This document shows, piece after piece, positions 19,300-30,000 of a stretch of DNA of 64,000 bases (position 1 is its first letter; every line of letters begins with the position of its first letter). Location of the stretch: contig CM017564.1 of assembly GCA_007844125.1 (NCBI GenBank), positions 19,610,115-19,674,114 on the forward strand. Direction: 5' to 3'. The position numbers and the translations under genes were made by a program. Under the pieces are notes generated by a model. That model saw nothing but the letters and a program-made list of their open reading frames with translations. It searched no databases and had not been told where the DNA came from. Source of the stretch: Sinonovacula constricta (taxonomy: Eukaryota > Mollusca > Bivalvia > Cardiida > Solecurtidae).

Positions 19300-22200
19300 T
19301 TATTGCTCAATAAGCAAAACTAGTTTGTGCACACTCCGCTCTAGAATGGATGTGCTCGTTGTGTCCTTTCTGGCTAATTTGACGATCACTCTCCGTACAA
19401 GTCCGTCGTCATCTATGCGAACTTCAGTGACTCTAGCCAGAGGCCACTCAATACGCGGTGAATCGACATCTTTTACAAGCATAACATCACCAACGCGCAC
19501 ATTCCGACGACGTTCGTGCCACTTTTGCCTGAGCGCAATTTGCGAAACATATTCCTTTTTCCATCTTGCCCAGAACTGTTCAAGGAGAAACTGCACTCTC
19601 CTCCAACGTTTCCGGAGAAGAAGGTCTTCCTTAACAAATTTGCCTGGAGGCGGTTGAGGAATTTCTAATTTTGCTGTGAGGATGTGATTTGGCGTTAGTG
19701 GCTCGAGCGCGTCAGGATCGTCTATTTCACTAATCGCGAGTGGTCGACTATTCACTATAGAGGAGACTTCATAGAATAGGGTCCTAAGCGATGAATCGTC
19801 TAGGCGACCTGGGCATTGAAGCAGAATGGCATCTAGGACACTGCGAACAGTTTTTATCTGTCTTTCCCACTCGCCACCAGTGTGGCTTGCGTCTGGCGCG
19901 TTTGTCACGAATTCGCACTGTCGTTTGGTAAGAAAGGAAGTGACTTTATTCATGTTCGTTTCCTTTTCGAATTCGTTCTTAGCACCTATGAAGTTCGTGC
20001 CTTGGTCTGACCGGATTTGTCTAACTGCTCCACGAATCGCGATAAAACAGCGAAGTCCATTGATGAATGCGTCTGTGGACATGTCATCTAACATTTCAAT
20101 GTGGATTGCGCGACAACACATACATGTAAACAGTAGTCCATATCGTTTTACTTCTTTACGTCCTTGCTTGACTGAGAATGGTCCAAAACAGTCCATACCA
20201 CAGTATGTGAAAGGTGGGGAAGGCACAACACGTTCTGTAGGTAAGTCTGCCATTCGTTGGCATTCTGTAGGTCGTCTAAGCTTTCTGCATATCACACACT
20301 GACGAATGAAGTTTGCAACGACCTTGCTTCCACCTATTATCCAGTAGCCACTGGATCGGAGTTTGTTCATCGTCATTCCTCTACCTTGATGCTCAATTTG
20401 CTGATGAACATGTGCAAGGATCAATCTGGTGATGTGGCTCTCCTTTGGCAGGATAACTGGGTGTCTACAATGGGATGGGAGATCTGCCTTTCGTAGTCGG
20501 CCACCAACACACATAAGCCCATCATGAAGAACTGGATCCAGTGGGTACAGAGGGTTCGTCTGGGGAAGTTTTTCAGTCTTATTTAATGAACTTATAGAGT
20601 TCTGAAATGCACATTCTTGAACAAGTTTGAGAATGGTTATTTCTGCCATTCGTCTTTCTTCTACCGTTGGGGCATGCGTTCCTTTGACCCCATTGGAGAG
20701 TCTCTGTAGTCTAGCCATGACAGACAATAACTTTGAATAGCTTGAGAATCTGTCAAGGCGTTCTAACACATCAGGAATACCCGACGCCTTTGTGCACATT
20801 GATCTTACAGTTCGAACTTCTGGATCACCTAGCTGTAAATCTGTTTCAATTTCATTGGTTTCAATCTCTCTTTGCCAGAGGAATAAGGGGCCACTGAGCC
20901 ATGTTGAGCTAGTAATTTCAGAGGCTGAGAGACCTCTTGAAGCATGGTCAGCAGGGTTTTTCTCGGTACTGACATAGAACCACTGACTCGGATCGGTAAC
21001 GTTTCTGATCATCTGGACGCGGTTGGCGACAAACACATGGAACCTGCGTGCTTCGTTGTTGATGTACCCTAAAACTACACGCGAGTCTGTCCATAAATAC
21101 TCTTGATCTATGATCAGGTTCAGTTCTTGTTTGAGAAATCCACTGATTTTTGCTGATAATACTGCAGCCGTCAGCTCTAGTCTTGGTATGCTGACCATCT
21201 TGTGTGGAGCTACTCTTGCTTTTGCCATTACCAGGGAACAGTGAACAGCACTTTCATTGATAAATCTGATGTATGAACATTGGCCATAACCAGCAGTACT
21301 AGCGTCAGAAAAATGATGCAGCCCTGTACGAAGTGGTTTTCCAAATTCTTGTGGCTTCAAAGGTCTTTGAATTGTCACATACTTTAGGTTGTGAATGTCT
21401 TCAATCCATTTCTCCCATTCAGGCCGTATACTTTCGGGAAGAGTATCATCCCAGTCGACACCTCTTTGGCACATTTCCTGAAGAATTCTCTTCCCTTTAA
21501 GAGTGCAAGGGGCGAGAAATCCTAAAGGATCAAATATCGATGCCACTATTGACAGCATACTTCGTCTAGTAGCCATAGCGTTCTTGATCGTTATTTCGAA
21601 TTTGAAGTTGTCGTTTTCTACGCACCATCTTACACCAAGGGCTCTTTCCACCGGTAACTGTTCCAACGCTAAATCAAGGTCCTTCACATCTGCAGCTCTT
21701 TCTGACACAGGGATTGAATCAATAACCCGTTTACGGTTAGAAATAAACTTGTGTAGGTGCATACCACCGTTAGCACATAGCTCTTGAGCATCCTTGATCA
21801 ACTGAATGGCCTCTTCTTCTGTTTCCGTGCTAGATAGGCCATCGTCAACATAGAAGTCGTTCTGCACAAAGAAAGAAGCCTTGGGCAGGTCACTCTGGCA
21901 AATCTTTGCTAAATACTTGAGCCCGTAGTTAGCACATCCAGGAGACGAGGCTGCTCCAAACAAATGTACTCGCATTCTGTACTCCAGGGGCTTCTTGTCC
22001 ATATCTCCATCCTCCCACCATAAGAATCGCAAAAAGTCTCTATCTGGCTCTTGTACCAAAAACTGATGAAACATCTTCTCAATGTCACACATGATGGCAA
22101 CCGGGTGTATTCTAAATCTACAAAGTACACCAACAAGTCCATTTGTTAGGTCTGGACCTGTCAACAGATGCTGATTGAGTGAGGTTTTGCCATACTTTGC

Positions 22201-25161
22201 CGAACAGTCAAATACCACACGTAGTTTGTCTTGCTTTTTGGAGTGGTAAACTCCATGATGTGGAATGTACCATACGTTTCCGTTTTCACCAATGTTATCC
22301 ACCATTTCCGCATCTTCACGCTCTATAATCTCTTTCATGAACTGCCTATAGTGACCATAGTACTTCTGGTCATTCCGTAACTTTCGTTTTAAATGGTTCA
22401 ACCGTAGTACAGCAAGATGCTTATTGTTTGGCATGACAGGTCTTTCTTTAAATGGAAGTGGCATCTCCAGGTGCTTGTCATCTCTCTGGTGGATTGTGCT
22501 GTCTAGGAGGTTAAGAAAATGGATATCTTCCTGTGAGACTTTCTTGTCTTTGTTCCCATCTTGATCAAAATCCCTTTCTAGTACCTTTATTACATCTCTC
22601 GGCTGGCAAGGAGGTAATTCTTTTATCTGCACTAACGTTCTATGACAGACACCTGGCATGGAAACGGCTTCAAGAGAGGGGTTAACATAGCCGATCACAC
22701 TCCAACCAAGTAGCGTTTGCACAGCATAGGGTTCTTCGTCTTTCCCTATAAGCATGTTTCTTGGAGCTAGGGCTTGCGGGCAGTTGTAGCCTATGAGTAG
22801 GCCTACATCACAGGACTGGAGTGGTGGAATTTCATCTGCAATTGGTGCAAGATGAGGCCAGGTTTTCACAGTGTCGACATTAGGTATGTGTGAGCGATCC
22901 ACTGGTATGAAGTCTCTGGAGTATGCCTGATTAATTGAAACATAATCGGGGGAGTTGAAACCTCTTACTTTTAAACCGCAGACTCTGGAACTTTCTATTA
23001 CAGTGTGCTGTGAGGTCATCGTTGACAAACTTAGTTTTATGGGTTGGCCGGAAATCTGCAACGATGATGCTGTGTCTTCTAATATGAATGTTGTGTCACT
23101 TTGTGTGTCAAGTAGTGCATATGTGAGGATTTCTTGCGATGGATTTTCCTGTGTAGACACCCACACAGGTACGATCATTGAGGTACTCTGTTCTGTATTT
23201 CTGCTAACTCTGAATGAGCTTGCAGATGTAGGTGCATTGCTGACAGTATACTGTCTATCTTCATGTAGGCATGACGGGTGCTGTCCCTTGCACACATTAC
23301 ATGTGTGTTTCCTTCTGCAGTCTTTGTTTAAATGACCCTTGCGAAGGCAACCGTAACATAAACTGTTGTTTCGGATGAAGTCTCTCTTCTTATCAATGGT
23401 AAGTGAGAGAAATCCATTGCATTTGAAAATATAATGACCCTTCTTGTTGCAAAAAAGACAGGCTTCGATGGAGTATTCACCTGTAGGCTTCTTGGAGTTG
23501 TGCGCAGTTGTTGCCAGTACCTTTGCTTTGTTGCCGCTGTACCTAAGCTCCTTTGACTTCTTATCTTCATTGTTGTTTAAGGCATACAGAGATGAGATAG
23601 GATTGCATGCTATTTTTGCCTCTTTGGCTAGGAAACTTACAAATTGGCTAAAGCTTGGATAGCTACAATTTGATTCCATACTTTGAATTACTTCCCGATT
23701 CCATCTAACAGTTGCGTAGTCTGGGAGCTTATTCAGGAGCTTTTGGTTTTCGGTGCAGTCGTCTTGAATGCGGAGACTTGGAATATGAGGCAATGCATCC
23801 TTGCATCCTTGCAGGAAGTCGGCAAAGTCCCTTAAACCAACGGGATCTTTAGCTGCTATCTTGGGCCATTTGTCTAACTTATCCCGAAAGGCCTTCTGCA
23901 CTACAAATGGATGGCCATATCTTTCATGTAATACCCTTTGTGCACTTTCGAAGGCTGTCTTGCTGCCGCTGTAAAAGAAGCCTTCTAATGCTTTACGTGC
24001 TGGGCCACCAGTGTATTTCTTCAAGTAGAAAATTTTCTCTTCGGGAGGAATACCCTTGCGTTCGATTAGCGTTTGGAAAGATGTTTTCCACTCTATGAAT
24101 TGAAGGGGGTCACCAGCAAATACATTTGGTTCGGGAACTGGTAAACGGTTAAGGTTAACAGAGTCAGCTAAGACTTTGGCAAAGGCGGCCCTTTCATCAG
24201 AATTGACAAAGTCTTGATTTTCTAGGTTGCTTTCATTCTGTCTTTGCGTTTCAGGTGCTTTAACAGACGTGTCGTTTTTTATACTTGCACGCTTCACCAA
24301 AGTCTCGACTTCTTCCGTTTGCTTCTCTGTTTTTATATCACCTGGAGGAATGATTATGTTTGGCACGGTCTCATCACTGTTATACACTTGCACATATGCA
24401 TTTAATCTGGCTTGAGCAATCTTTATTTCTCTTCTTGCTTCAAGCTTCTTCATTTCTTTCTTGTGCGCTTCCAGAGCCCTTTTTTGTTCAATCTCTATAT
24501 CTGCAAGTTTAGACAGCTGTTCCTCTTCCTCTTGCAGAACTTCATATTTTGCTTGTTTTTCTGCTAAGGCAGCTGCTGCATCTGCCACCTTTTCGGATAG
24601 TACCGATTTGTTCGAGTTATTCGATTCTGACTCCCATAGGCTGAATACCGACTGAGCGTAATCTTTGTTTCTTAGTGACTTCAATCTTGAAAGTTCTCGC
24701 TGTGGTTCAAACTCTTCAATCTCACCGAGTCTTTCGTTTACTATTTGGTTAATGTCTCGTGTTATACTAACTAAAGCATCAATTCTTTTCATCAATAATG
24801 GGGCTATTGTGCCCTTTGTTCGTAGTTCTTCAAAGTGTCTTAAAACAGCGTTTTCTAAAACATTTACAGTGTCTGACGTTTCTGCAATGTCTGTGTGATC
24901 AGAATCTGTTCTTAAAATGTTCCTCAATTTCTTTACATTAAACTGCCAGTCGTTGTAAACAGAACTCAATTTCTTTTCTCCTTTCTCAAACTCAGTCTGC
25001 ATATATAATGCCATTCTTTCAGTTGGTCTTGATTCACGTGATGATCTACGAGGCGCTTGATGATCTTCGGCTTCGTTTGGATTCTGTTCACCCGGCTCTG
25101 TAACCACATCAGCCACCGTTTCTTCTCCTTCAAGGCTGGCATTCTCCATGACTGCATCCAT
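19300..25161 (-). CDS. BEL/Pao gag-pol polyprotein
   Basis: The frame is open from 25212 (1,970 codons), but that first ATG lies inside the 5' LTR; the ATG at 25161 (residue 18, MDAVMENASL), just past the LTR, is the likelier start. Numbering from 25212: coiled coil about 215-285; capsid-like DUF1759 region from about 350 (RLPVPEPNVFAGDPLQFIEW); zinc knuckles C585-x2-C-x4-H-x4-C and C619-x2-C-x4-H-x4-C; protease (DUF1758) with D702 in LLDTQSDTTF; reverse transcriptase with CDIEKMFHQF and the YVDD box (D1123, D1124); RNase H with D1303 (FSDAST), E in PRLELTAAV and D in LWTDSRVV; integrase with an HHCC finger and D1674, D1736, E1781 (spacing 61 and 44); and a C-terminal DUF5641-like part with TPNHILTAKLE and RVGDVMLVKD. 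No stop or frameshift. All catalytic residues checked are present. Confidence 0.95.
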   Translation of the reverse strand: MDAVMENASLEGEETVADVVTEPGEQNPNEAEDHQAPRRSSRESRPTERMALYMQTEFEKGEKKLSSVYNDWQFNVKKLRNILRTDSDHTDIAETSDTVNVLENAVLRHFEELRTKGTIAPLLMKRIDALVSITRDINQIVNERLGEIEEFEPQRELSRLKSLRNKDYAQSVFSLWESESNNSNKSVLSEKVADAAAALAEKQAKYEVLQEEEEQLSKLADIEIEQKRALEAHKKEMKKLEARREIKIAQARLNAYVQVYNSDETVPNIIIPPGDIKTEKQTEEVETLVKRASIKNDTSVKAPETQRQNESNLENQDFVNSDERAAFAKVLADSVNLNRLPVPEPNVFAGDPLQFIEWKTSFQTLIERKGIPPEEKIFYLKKYTGGPARKALEGFFYSGSKTAFESAQRVLHERYGHPFVVQKAFRDKLDKWPKIAAKDPVGLRDFADFLQGCKDALPHIPSLRIQDDCTENQKLLNKLPDYATVRWNREVIQSMESNCSYPSFSQFVSFLAKEAKIACNPISSLYALNNNEDKKSKELRYSGNKAKVLATTAHNSKKPTGEYSIEACLFCNKKGHYIFKCNGFLSLTIDKKRDFIRNNSLCYGCLRKGHLNKDCRRKHTCNVCKGQHPSCLHEDRQYTVSNAPTSASSFRVSRNTEQSTSMIVPVWVSTQENPSQEILTYALLDTQSDTTFILEDTASSLQISGQPIKLSLSTMTSQHTVIESSRVCGLKVRGFNSPDYVSINQAYSRDFIPVDRSHIPNVDTVKTWPHLAPIADEIPPLQSCDVGLLIGYNCPQALAPRNMLIGKDEEPYAVQTLLGWSVIGYVNPSLEAVSMPGVCHRTLVQIKELPPCQPRDVIKVLERDFDQDGNKDKKVSQEDIHFLNLLDSTIHQRDDKHLEMPLPFKERPVMPNNKHLAVLRLNHLKRKLRNDQKYYGHYRQFMKEIIEREDAEMVDNIGENGNVWYIPHHGVYHSKKQDKLRVVFDCSAKYGKTSLNQHLLTGPDLTNGLVGVLCRFRIHPVAIMCDIEKMFHQFLVQEPDRDFLRFLWWEDGDMDKKPLEYRMRVHLFGAASSPGCANYGLKYLAKICQSDLPKASFFVQNDFYVDDGLSSTETEEEAIQLIKDAQELCANGGMHLHKFISNRKRVIDSIPVSERAADVKDLDLALEQLPVERALGVRWCVENDNFKFEITIKNAMATRRSMLSIVASIFDPLGFLAPCTLKGKRILQEMCQRGVDWDDTLPESIRPEWEKWIEDIHNLKYVTIQRPLKPQEFGKPLRTGLHHFSDASTAGYGQCSYIRFINESAVHCSLVMAKARVAPHKMVSIPRLELTAAVLSAKISGFLKQELNLIIDQEYLWTDSRVVLGYINNEARRFHVFVANRVQMIRNVTDPSQWFYVSTEKNPADHASRGLSASEITSSTWLSGPLFLWQREIETNEIETDLQLGDPEVRTVRSMCTKASGIPDVLERLDRFSSYSKLLSVMARLQRLSNGVKGTHAPTVEERRMAEITILKLVQECAFQNSISSLNKTEKLPQTNPLYPLDPVLHDGLMCVGGRLRKADLPSHCRHPVILPKESHITRLILAHVHQQIEHQGRGMTMNKLRSSGYWIIGGSKVVANFIRQCVICRKLRRPTECQRMADLPTERVVPSPPFTYCGMDCFGPFSVKQGRKEVKRYGLLFTCMCCRAIHIEMLDDMSTDAFINGLRCFIAIRGAVRQIRSDQGTNFIGAKNEFEKETNMNKVTSFLTKRQCEFVTNAPDASHTGGEWERQIKTVRSVLDAILLQCPGRLDDSSLRTLFYEVSSIVNSRPLAISEIDDPDALEPLTPNHILTAKLEIPQPPPGKFVKEDLLLRKRWRRVQFLLEQFWARWKKEYVSQIALRQKWHERRRNVRVGDVMLVKDVDSPRIEWPLARVTEVRIDDDGLVRRVIVKLARKDTTSTSILERSVHKLVLLIEQ

Positions 25162-25179
25162 GGCGCTCAAGTTTTTTAC

Positions 25180-26391
25180 TGTAGCTGGCTTGGTCAAATT
25201 AGTGTTCAACAACGGGTTTCGATTTTCTATAGTTTATTTGTTCGTTTCGTTTCATCTCCATAAACCGTAGATGTGTACCGTAAACCGTAAAAACTGAAAT
25301 TATAATAAAATGACTCATAATCATTAAAGTTATGACAATAACAAACCTTTCACGACTGAGACTAGTATTACACATGACTATTATTTCAAGTATGACTATA
25401 TATGACTGTATATGACCTTTAACAAATTAACTGTAATAGAAGCATGTCCAGATCCACATTGTGATCGTTGAGATTGGGTGCAGTGTATAACAAACAAACT
25501 CTAGAACACTACAGCCAAATAATATTTAACTGTTCACACAACCACACAATCTTGATTGTAGCAGAGGGTGAATTTGTCAACAGAAAAACCATAATTCACA
25601 AAGTATAGATCTAGCATATTTCTATTACATGGTTTTACAGAGTACAGAGTATTATTATACCCTGGACCCTAGAATATTAAACATATATAGCAATTAAACC
25701 AAAGAGCATATCAATTGAATGACTAGATTTGCAAACACGTGTTGTTAATTGGCAAGAGAGACAACTCATGTCTGACCCGCACTGTAAATTACGAAAGACA
25801 ACTCTTTCTAGACGCAATTTGTGGAATACCAAAAAAATGACTAGGGCATTGCCGGAATCATTTAATAATGCAAAATAAAATATACCCTCAATGCATAAAT
25901 TATGCTATCAATGCAAACTATAGATCCATCTAAAGGTATTAATCTTTGATCAATACCGAGTGCTATTTATAGCCCCATGCGGTCTCAGACCATGACATTT
26001 CACGGAGCCGTTCGCAGAGCATGCTCACAGAAAATGCATGTTTACGTTCTAGATATCAAATCGTTTTTACTTAAACTGTGACAAGTACGTTACAAAATGT
26101 TTAATTACCTTGCTGCTCCGACCAAGCTGCTAAATATGTATCGTTAACTTGAAAAATTCGTTATTCAGTGAAGTTTTATTGACATTTGTTTGTTCTTCGT
26201 TCGACTAGAAAGTGAAAATACCAGTGCGCATGCGCAACAAAAGTAGCAGGTACTGACTAAATCGCGGACTTAAACCACGTACGCAATAATCAAAACGGAA
26301 AGGAACTAACTAAAACTTAACAATTGTTGACTAAGAACTACACAAACAACTTAGTAGGAAAATATTACTAAAATTTACACCGACAGTTACA
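25180..26391 (-). repeat. 5' LTR of the BEL/Pao element (1,212 bp)
   Basis: Runs TGTAACTGTCGGTG to GACCAAGCCAGCTACA on the minus strand. It carries a TATA box at 25973-25982 and an AATAAA signal at 25233-25238. It ends only 18 bp before the ATG at 25161. Confidence 0.95.
25973..25982 (-). promoter_or_regulatory. LTR TATA box
   Basis: CTATAAATAG on the minus strand within GGGGCTATAAATAGC. The copy in the 3' LTR is at 18531-18540. Transcription should start about 30 bases further, near 25945. Confidence 0.65.
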
Positions 26392-26396
26392 ATCAT

Positions 26397-27035
26397 CGTT
26401 ATACTGGACTACAACATAACATGGGGATTTTCTACCCCCTAGATTGGTTGAGGGTCAATTGTACGAAAGATTCTAAGTGTTTATGCATAAAATATATTAT
26501 TATTTTTCAAATATTTTATTTACGTTATAAATATGCATTTTAGTAACCGAAATACTGCAAAATGTATGCCTATTGATCATTCAAATCTTGGAGACATGAA
26601 ATGGCCCCGTAAATGGGATTGAATCCACTACGAATTCACGTGGAAAAGAACACCCAGCCTTTTCAAATATTTGTTGAAATTGGGGGGGGGCGAAAAAAAG
26701 AAGTCATAAGTATCAAAACAGTTTATATGATATCCTACATTGAAGCTAAAAACTCCAGCAAAGTCAAATTCATCAGTCACGAACTCAATGCAAAGTCTGG
26801 CAGCATGAATGACGAAACAACATCGAGTCTGTACTGCCGCGATGCAGTCATTATAACTCAAGACTTGGACATGTAACCAAAAAAAACTGGTCTTGCGTAG
26901 TTTTTACTAACGAAATGAACACATTAAATTTCAGAATTTAGCACAAATAGTTATTTAAATCAATACACATGTGCTTAATAGGAAAACATTGTTAATTCTG
27001 TACCGTTCCCTAATTTGGTCTAACTAGATTTCGGA
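26397..27035. other. Non-coding flank of the BEL element
   Basis: Contains an 87-codon ORF at 26613-26876 without recognisable content and a G run at 26682-26690. Nothing supported. Confidence 0.4.
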
Positions 27036-28270
27036 AGCATAGGCTATGGTTCTGCCAGGAGGTCCTATCTCCAAATGCTGGTCGTCGTTCACAACCAGGC
27101 ACTTCGTCTTGCTCTAGGAGCGTTCAGGACCTCACCAGTGCAGAGCTAGTGCAGAGCCTTTACGTCCAAGCCAACGAACCATCATTATACTTGCGTCGCG
27201 AGAAACTTTCTTTGCAGTATATAATTAAACTCATATCTACCCCTGATAACCCAACGTTTAATTGTGTTTTCACCCCTAAACATAAAAACATGATCAATCA
27301 CCTAAAGCCATCAGACCTCTTGGTTTAAGGCTTAAAGGTAGCATAAACACATCAAGTATAAAACTCGATAGCGTTTCCAAAAAACCCACAATTGAATGTC
27401 CACCATTGCAACTCTGTTCAATTAATGTTACTTTAGAACTCTGTAAAAAAATGTCGAACACAGATCCTTTGATTTTACGATCTGAATTTCTCGAACTCCG
27501 TGACAAGTATTCTGACCATCTTCATACATATACTGATGGTTCAAAGACGGACACTTACGTTGGCTGTGCCTCCGTAAGTAATAGCCACTGCATTAAACAA
27601 AGACTTCCTAACATCTCGTCTATCTTCACCGCCGAAATCCATGCTATAAATCTAAGCCTTGATTTCATTTCAAATATGTTATATTTTCATACTCATTATC
27701 TGTATTGCAGAGGATAAATTAACTGAATTATCCAAATCCACATGTTCGCACTGTTCTTGTCAAACTTCAAAGTTTATATGACGCTAAAGAAATCTCCTTA
27801 TGTTGGCTTCCTAGTCATGTAGGCATCCGAGGAAACGAAGATGCAGACAGTGGTGCAAAATCTGCCTCAACCCTCACTGAGACAGATCTTTGCATCCCAC
27901 ACACTGATTTTAAATCACTTATTAACAGATATATTTTAACCAAATGGCAAAGACCAAACAAGTTGCCACAATACAATTGATAACAAATTGCCCGCAATTA
28001 ATCCTAACGTTGGTACCAATATCTCCTTTTGCATAGAAAGTAGGCGGAAGGACGAGGCTCTTACCCGCTGTCGCATTCGACATACTAGACTAACTCATTC
28101 ATATCTTTAAAAGAAGTTCAACCTGTATGTGTTCCTTGCCAGGAACCACTGACATTTAATCATATTTCATTACATTGTACCGACACAGACCATATTCGGT
28201 CCATGCACTTTAATGTCAATAACATGTATGAATTGTTTAAGACAGTGTCGGATTCTAAACTCGTTTGCTA
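27036..28270 (+). pseudogene. LINE fragment: reverse transcriptase end, RNase H and zinc-binding tail
   Basis: The plus strand reads YGSARRSYLQMLVVVHNQAL, RLALGAFRTSPVQSLY, QANEPSLYLRREKLSLQY, then an RNase H domain: YTDGSKTDTYVGCA (first Asp), SIFTAEIHAINLSLD (Glu), and WLPSHVGIRGNEDADSGA (final His and Asp). It ends RCRIRHTRLTHSYL and VCVPCQEPLTFNHISLHC, the CCHC-like tail of such elements. The Asp expected in the DS-x-S motif is lost at a stop near 27717. Several frameshifts are present. The order fits I/Jockey-like LINEs that carry RNase H. The 5' part is absent, and the 3' end abuts the older BEL-like fragment near 28270. Confidence 0.75.
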
Positions 28271-28483
28271 ATGAGATTAGTATTCTTAATGTATCTAGTA
28301 AATCGCCTTTCACTAACGTTCTATTACTTTGGTCGTCGATGGTTGCGTACACACGAACTGCTTGCTCAGGATGATTTGCATGGAAAACCTTTACTACGGG
28401 TGTTTTAGAACACGACTTTTCCGTGAAACCTTCTCCACTTAACTGTGTGCACTTAGCTAATACGTCTTCAATCGCGCACGACT

Positions 28484-28503
28484 CCCCCCCCCCCCCCCCC
28501 CCC
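28484..28503 (+). repeat. Poly-C run (20 C)
   Basis: Twenty consecutive C within the BEL-like pseudogene, followed by a GAGGAGGCGTGGC motif. Possibly an insertion scar; length uncertain. Confidence 0.8.
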
Positions 28504-29529
28504 TTGAGGAGGCGTGGCTTTGTCACGATTAGCGTCAACATGCATCGGCAAAGCATGCTTTTTACTACCACACTGGGTACACACAATGTCTTCCAGGCAA
28601 GCACGTGCGATTTGTTCGGATCTTCTACAGCACTAAAGACAGATGTTATTGTCTTTTAGAACTTTTTTGTCTTTCTTCCAACGTTGACGATTCGAACCCT
28701 TTACATGCTGAAAGGGTGTTTCGAGGACTTGTGAAGAGGGCAGAGCTTCTCTGGGTCATTCTCCTCGCTTTGGTTGAACACTACTCTTTCGTATTAACAC
28801 TCTGTCTGTGTTTGCACTTTTTGTGGGGTATGTGTTTTTTTCTTGGTGTGTGTTCTTCATAGACAAGTCCTGGGTCTTTTAGCATAATGCTCATTTCACC
28901 TATGAAGCGTACTAAGAATGCAATTGGAGGGAACGCAACATTCTTCTCTTGTTTATACCAGGACGCACGTGCTGTCCATTTTCATTGAATAGATCCAGGA
29001 AGTTTTCTGACGATAGGAATAACCCCTGAAGATGTGTCAGTGTAAAAGAGAAGGACTGCATGCTTTGGATTTTCCTTCACAGATTCGATTTCAGATAATA
29101 TATCACTGAGTTTATAAAGATTTCTATAGTCACTGTCGGTAGAGATGCTTTTTCAGGGATCTTTCCAGCATCTCCGGTTGACCGTATCGATCATCGAGTC
29201 TTTCCCACATTTTCGAGACCCCACGTTCTGGATTGTTAATGTTCGATGCCCTAATGCAGCTTGCGTAAGTCGACGATACTGGGCCTAGGTATTTAACAAG
29301 CAAGTACATCTCCTCAAACGGACTAAGTTTTAGTTCTTTTGCAACATTTTCGATGCTATTTTTTCAAAGTCTGATAGTGTTCAGGTAAGTCAGTTAAGTT
29401 TGTTAACTTAAATCATTACGTAACAATAACTGTGTAAGCGTCGGCTGCTTACCTTATCTAATTCAAAATGAATGTAGACGCGGTTCTGGTGTCTACAAAC
29501 CAAGGTCTGCCACTGATCTAGCTTGCTCA

Positions 29530-29700
29530 AATATAGCTCACATTTTTTTAACCCTATAGATTTTTCTTTATTTTTCTATATTTTACTAACATAGTTTAGT
29601 TTTTACCTGATTATTCTCTATTTAATATTAAACCTCTTTGTATTCGGCGCCGTATGACCTGTTAAGTGTTGGTGTGCCGTAAAACCCAAATAAAAAAACA
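29530..29700 (+). mobile_element. Retroposon insertion (171 bp) with 10-bp target duplication
   Basis: Flanked by AGCTTGCTCA at 29520-29529 and 29701-29710. The insert is T-rich for 110 bp and ends with the shared tail (TATTCGGCGCCGTATGACC, GTGTTGGTGTGCCG, AAAACCC, poly-A-like end). It is longer than the copies at 5262 and 15348, which shows the tail is the 3' end of a longer element. Confidence 0.65.
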
Positions 29701-30000
29701 AGCTTGCTCACTAACATATGCTTCTACACGATTTGGTCCAAGTGTGTTGTCAGAGTCAATAATGTGTTCTATCTCCATCATGTTTTCACGTGCTTGTGCC
29801 TCTGCCTCGGCGGCAACAACAATTTCTTGTTGTTTTAACACTTTTATTCTTACTTCAAGTTCTGCGCGTTGTCTTAACATATCGGCTTCCTTTGTTACGA
29901 ACTCAAGTCTGGAACGTTGTGCATTTGCTTTAGCACGTTTTCTCTGAGCCACAGAACTACTGTAACTTAATCTGCTAGATGTTCCTGAGGCATTCGAACT

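Larger units (their letters stand above)
17739..26391 (-). mobile_element. Complete BEL/Pao LTR retrotransposon
   Basis: An 8,653-bp element read on the minus strand, flanked by the 5-bp target duplication ATCAT (17734-17738 and 26392-26396). The LTRs start TG and end CA and differ at only two positions: one A in a run of six or seven, and T/A in ATTATTTTACC versus ATTATTATACC. The internal region carries a single uninterrupted gag-pol ORF. Near-identical LTRs, a perfect target duplication and an intact ORF indicate a recent insertion, possibly still active. Classification rests on the DUF1759/DUF1758 organisation, the YVDD reverse transcriptase, and an integrase with a C-terminal DUF5641-like part. 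Confidence 0.95.
28271..30000 (-). pseudogene. Decayed BEL-like gag-protease region
   Basis: Read on the minus strand from 30000: SSVAQRKRAKANAQRSRLEF, a coiled coil with EADMLRQRAELEVRIK, then IDSDNTLGPNRVEAYV. After a retroposon insertion (29530-29700): FEEMYLLVKYLGPVSSTYA, NNPERGVSKMWERLDDRYG and LSDILSEIESVKENP (DUF1759-like). A CTQCGSKKHALPMH finger follows, and then protease (DUF1758-like) VRVYATIDDQSNRTL, where DDQS is the active-site position. At least four frame changes and a 20-base C run break it. It is clearly different from the intact BEL at 17.7-26.4 kb. Reverse transcriptase and integrase are missing: the hAT element and LINE fragments occupy both sides. Confidence 0.65.

Noticed and set aside
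19325..25263. Many plus-strand ORFs opposite the BEL polyprotein
   Set aside because: They are antisense shadows of a well-supported coding frame.
26613..26876. 87-codon ORF next to the BEL element
   Set aside because: No recognisable domain, a G run in the middle and no splice or promoter context.
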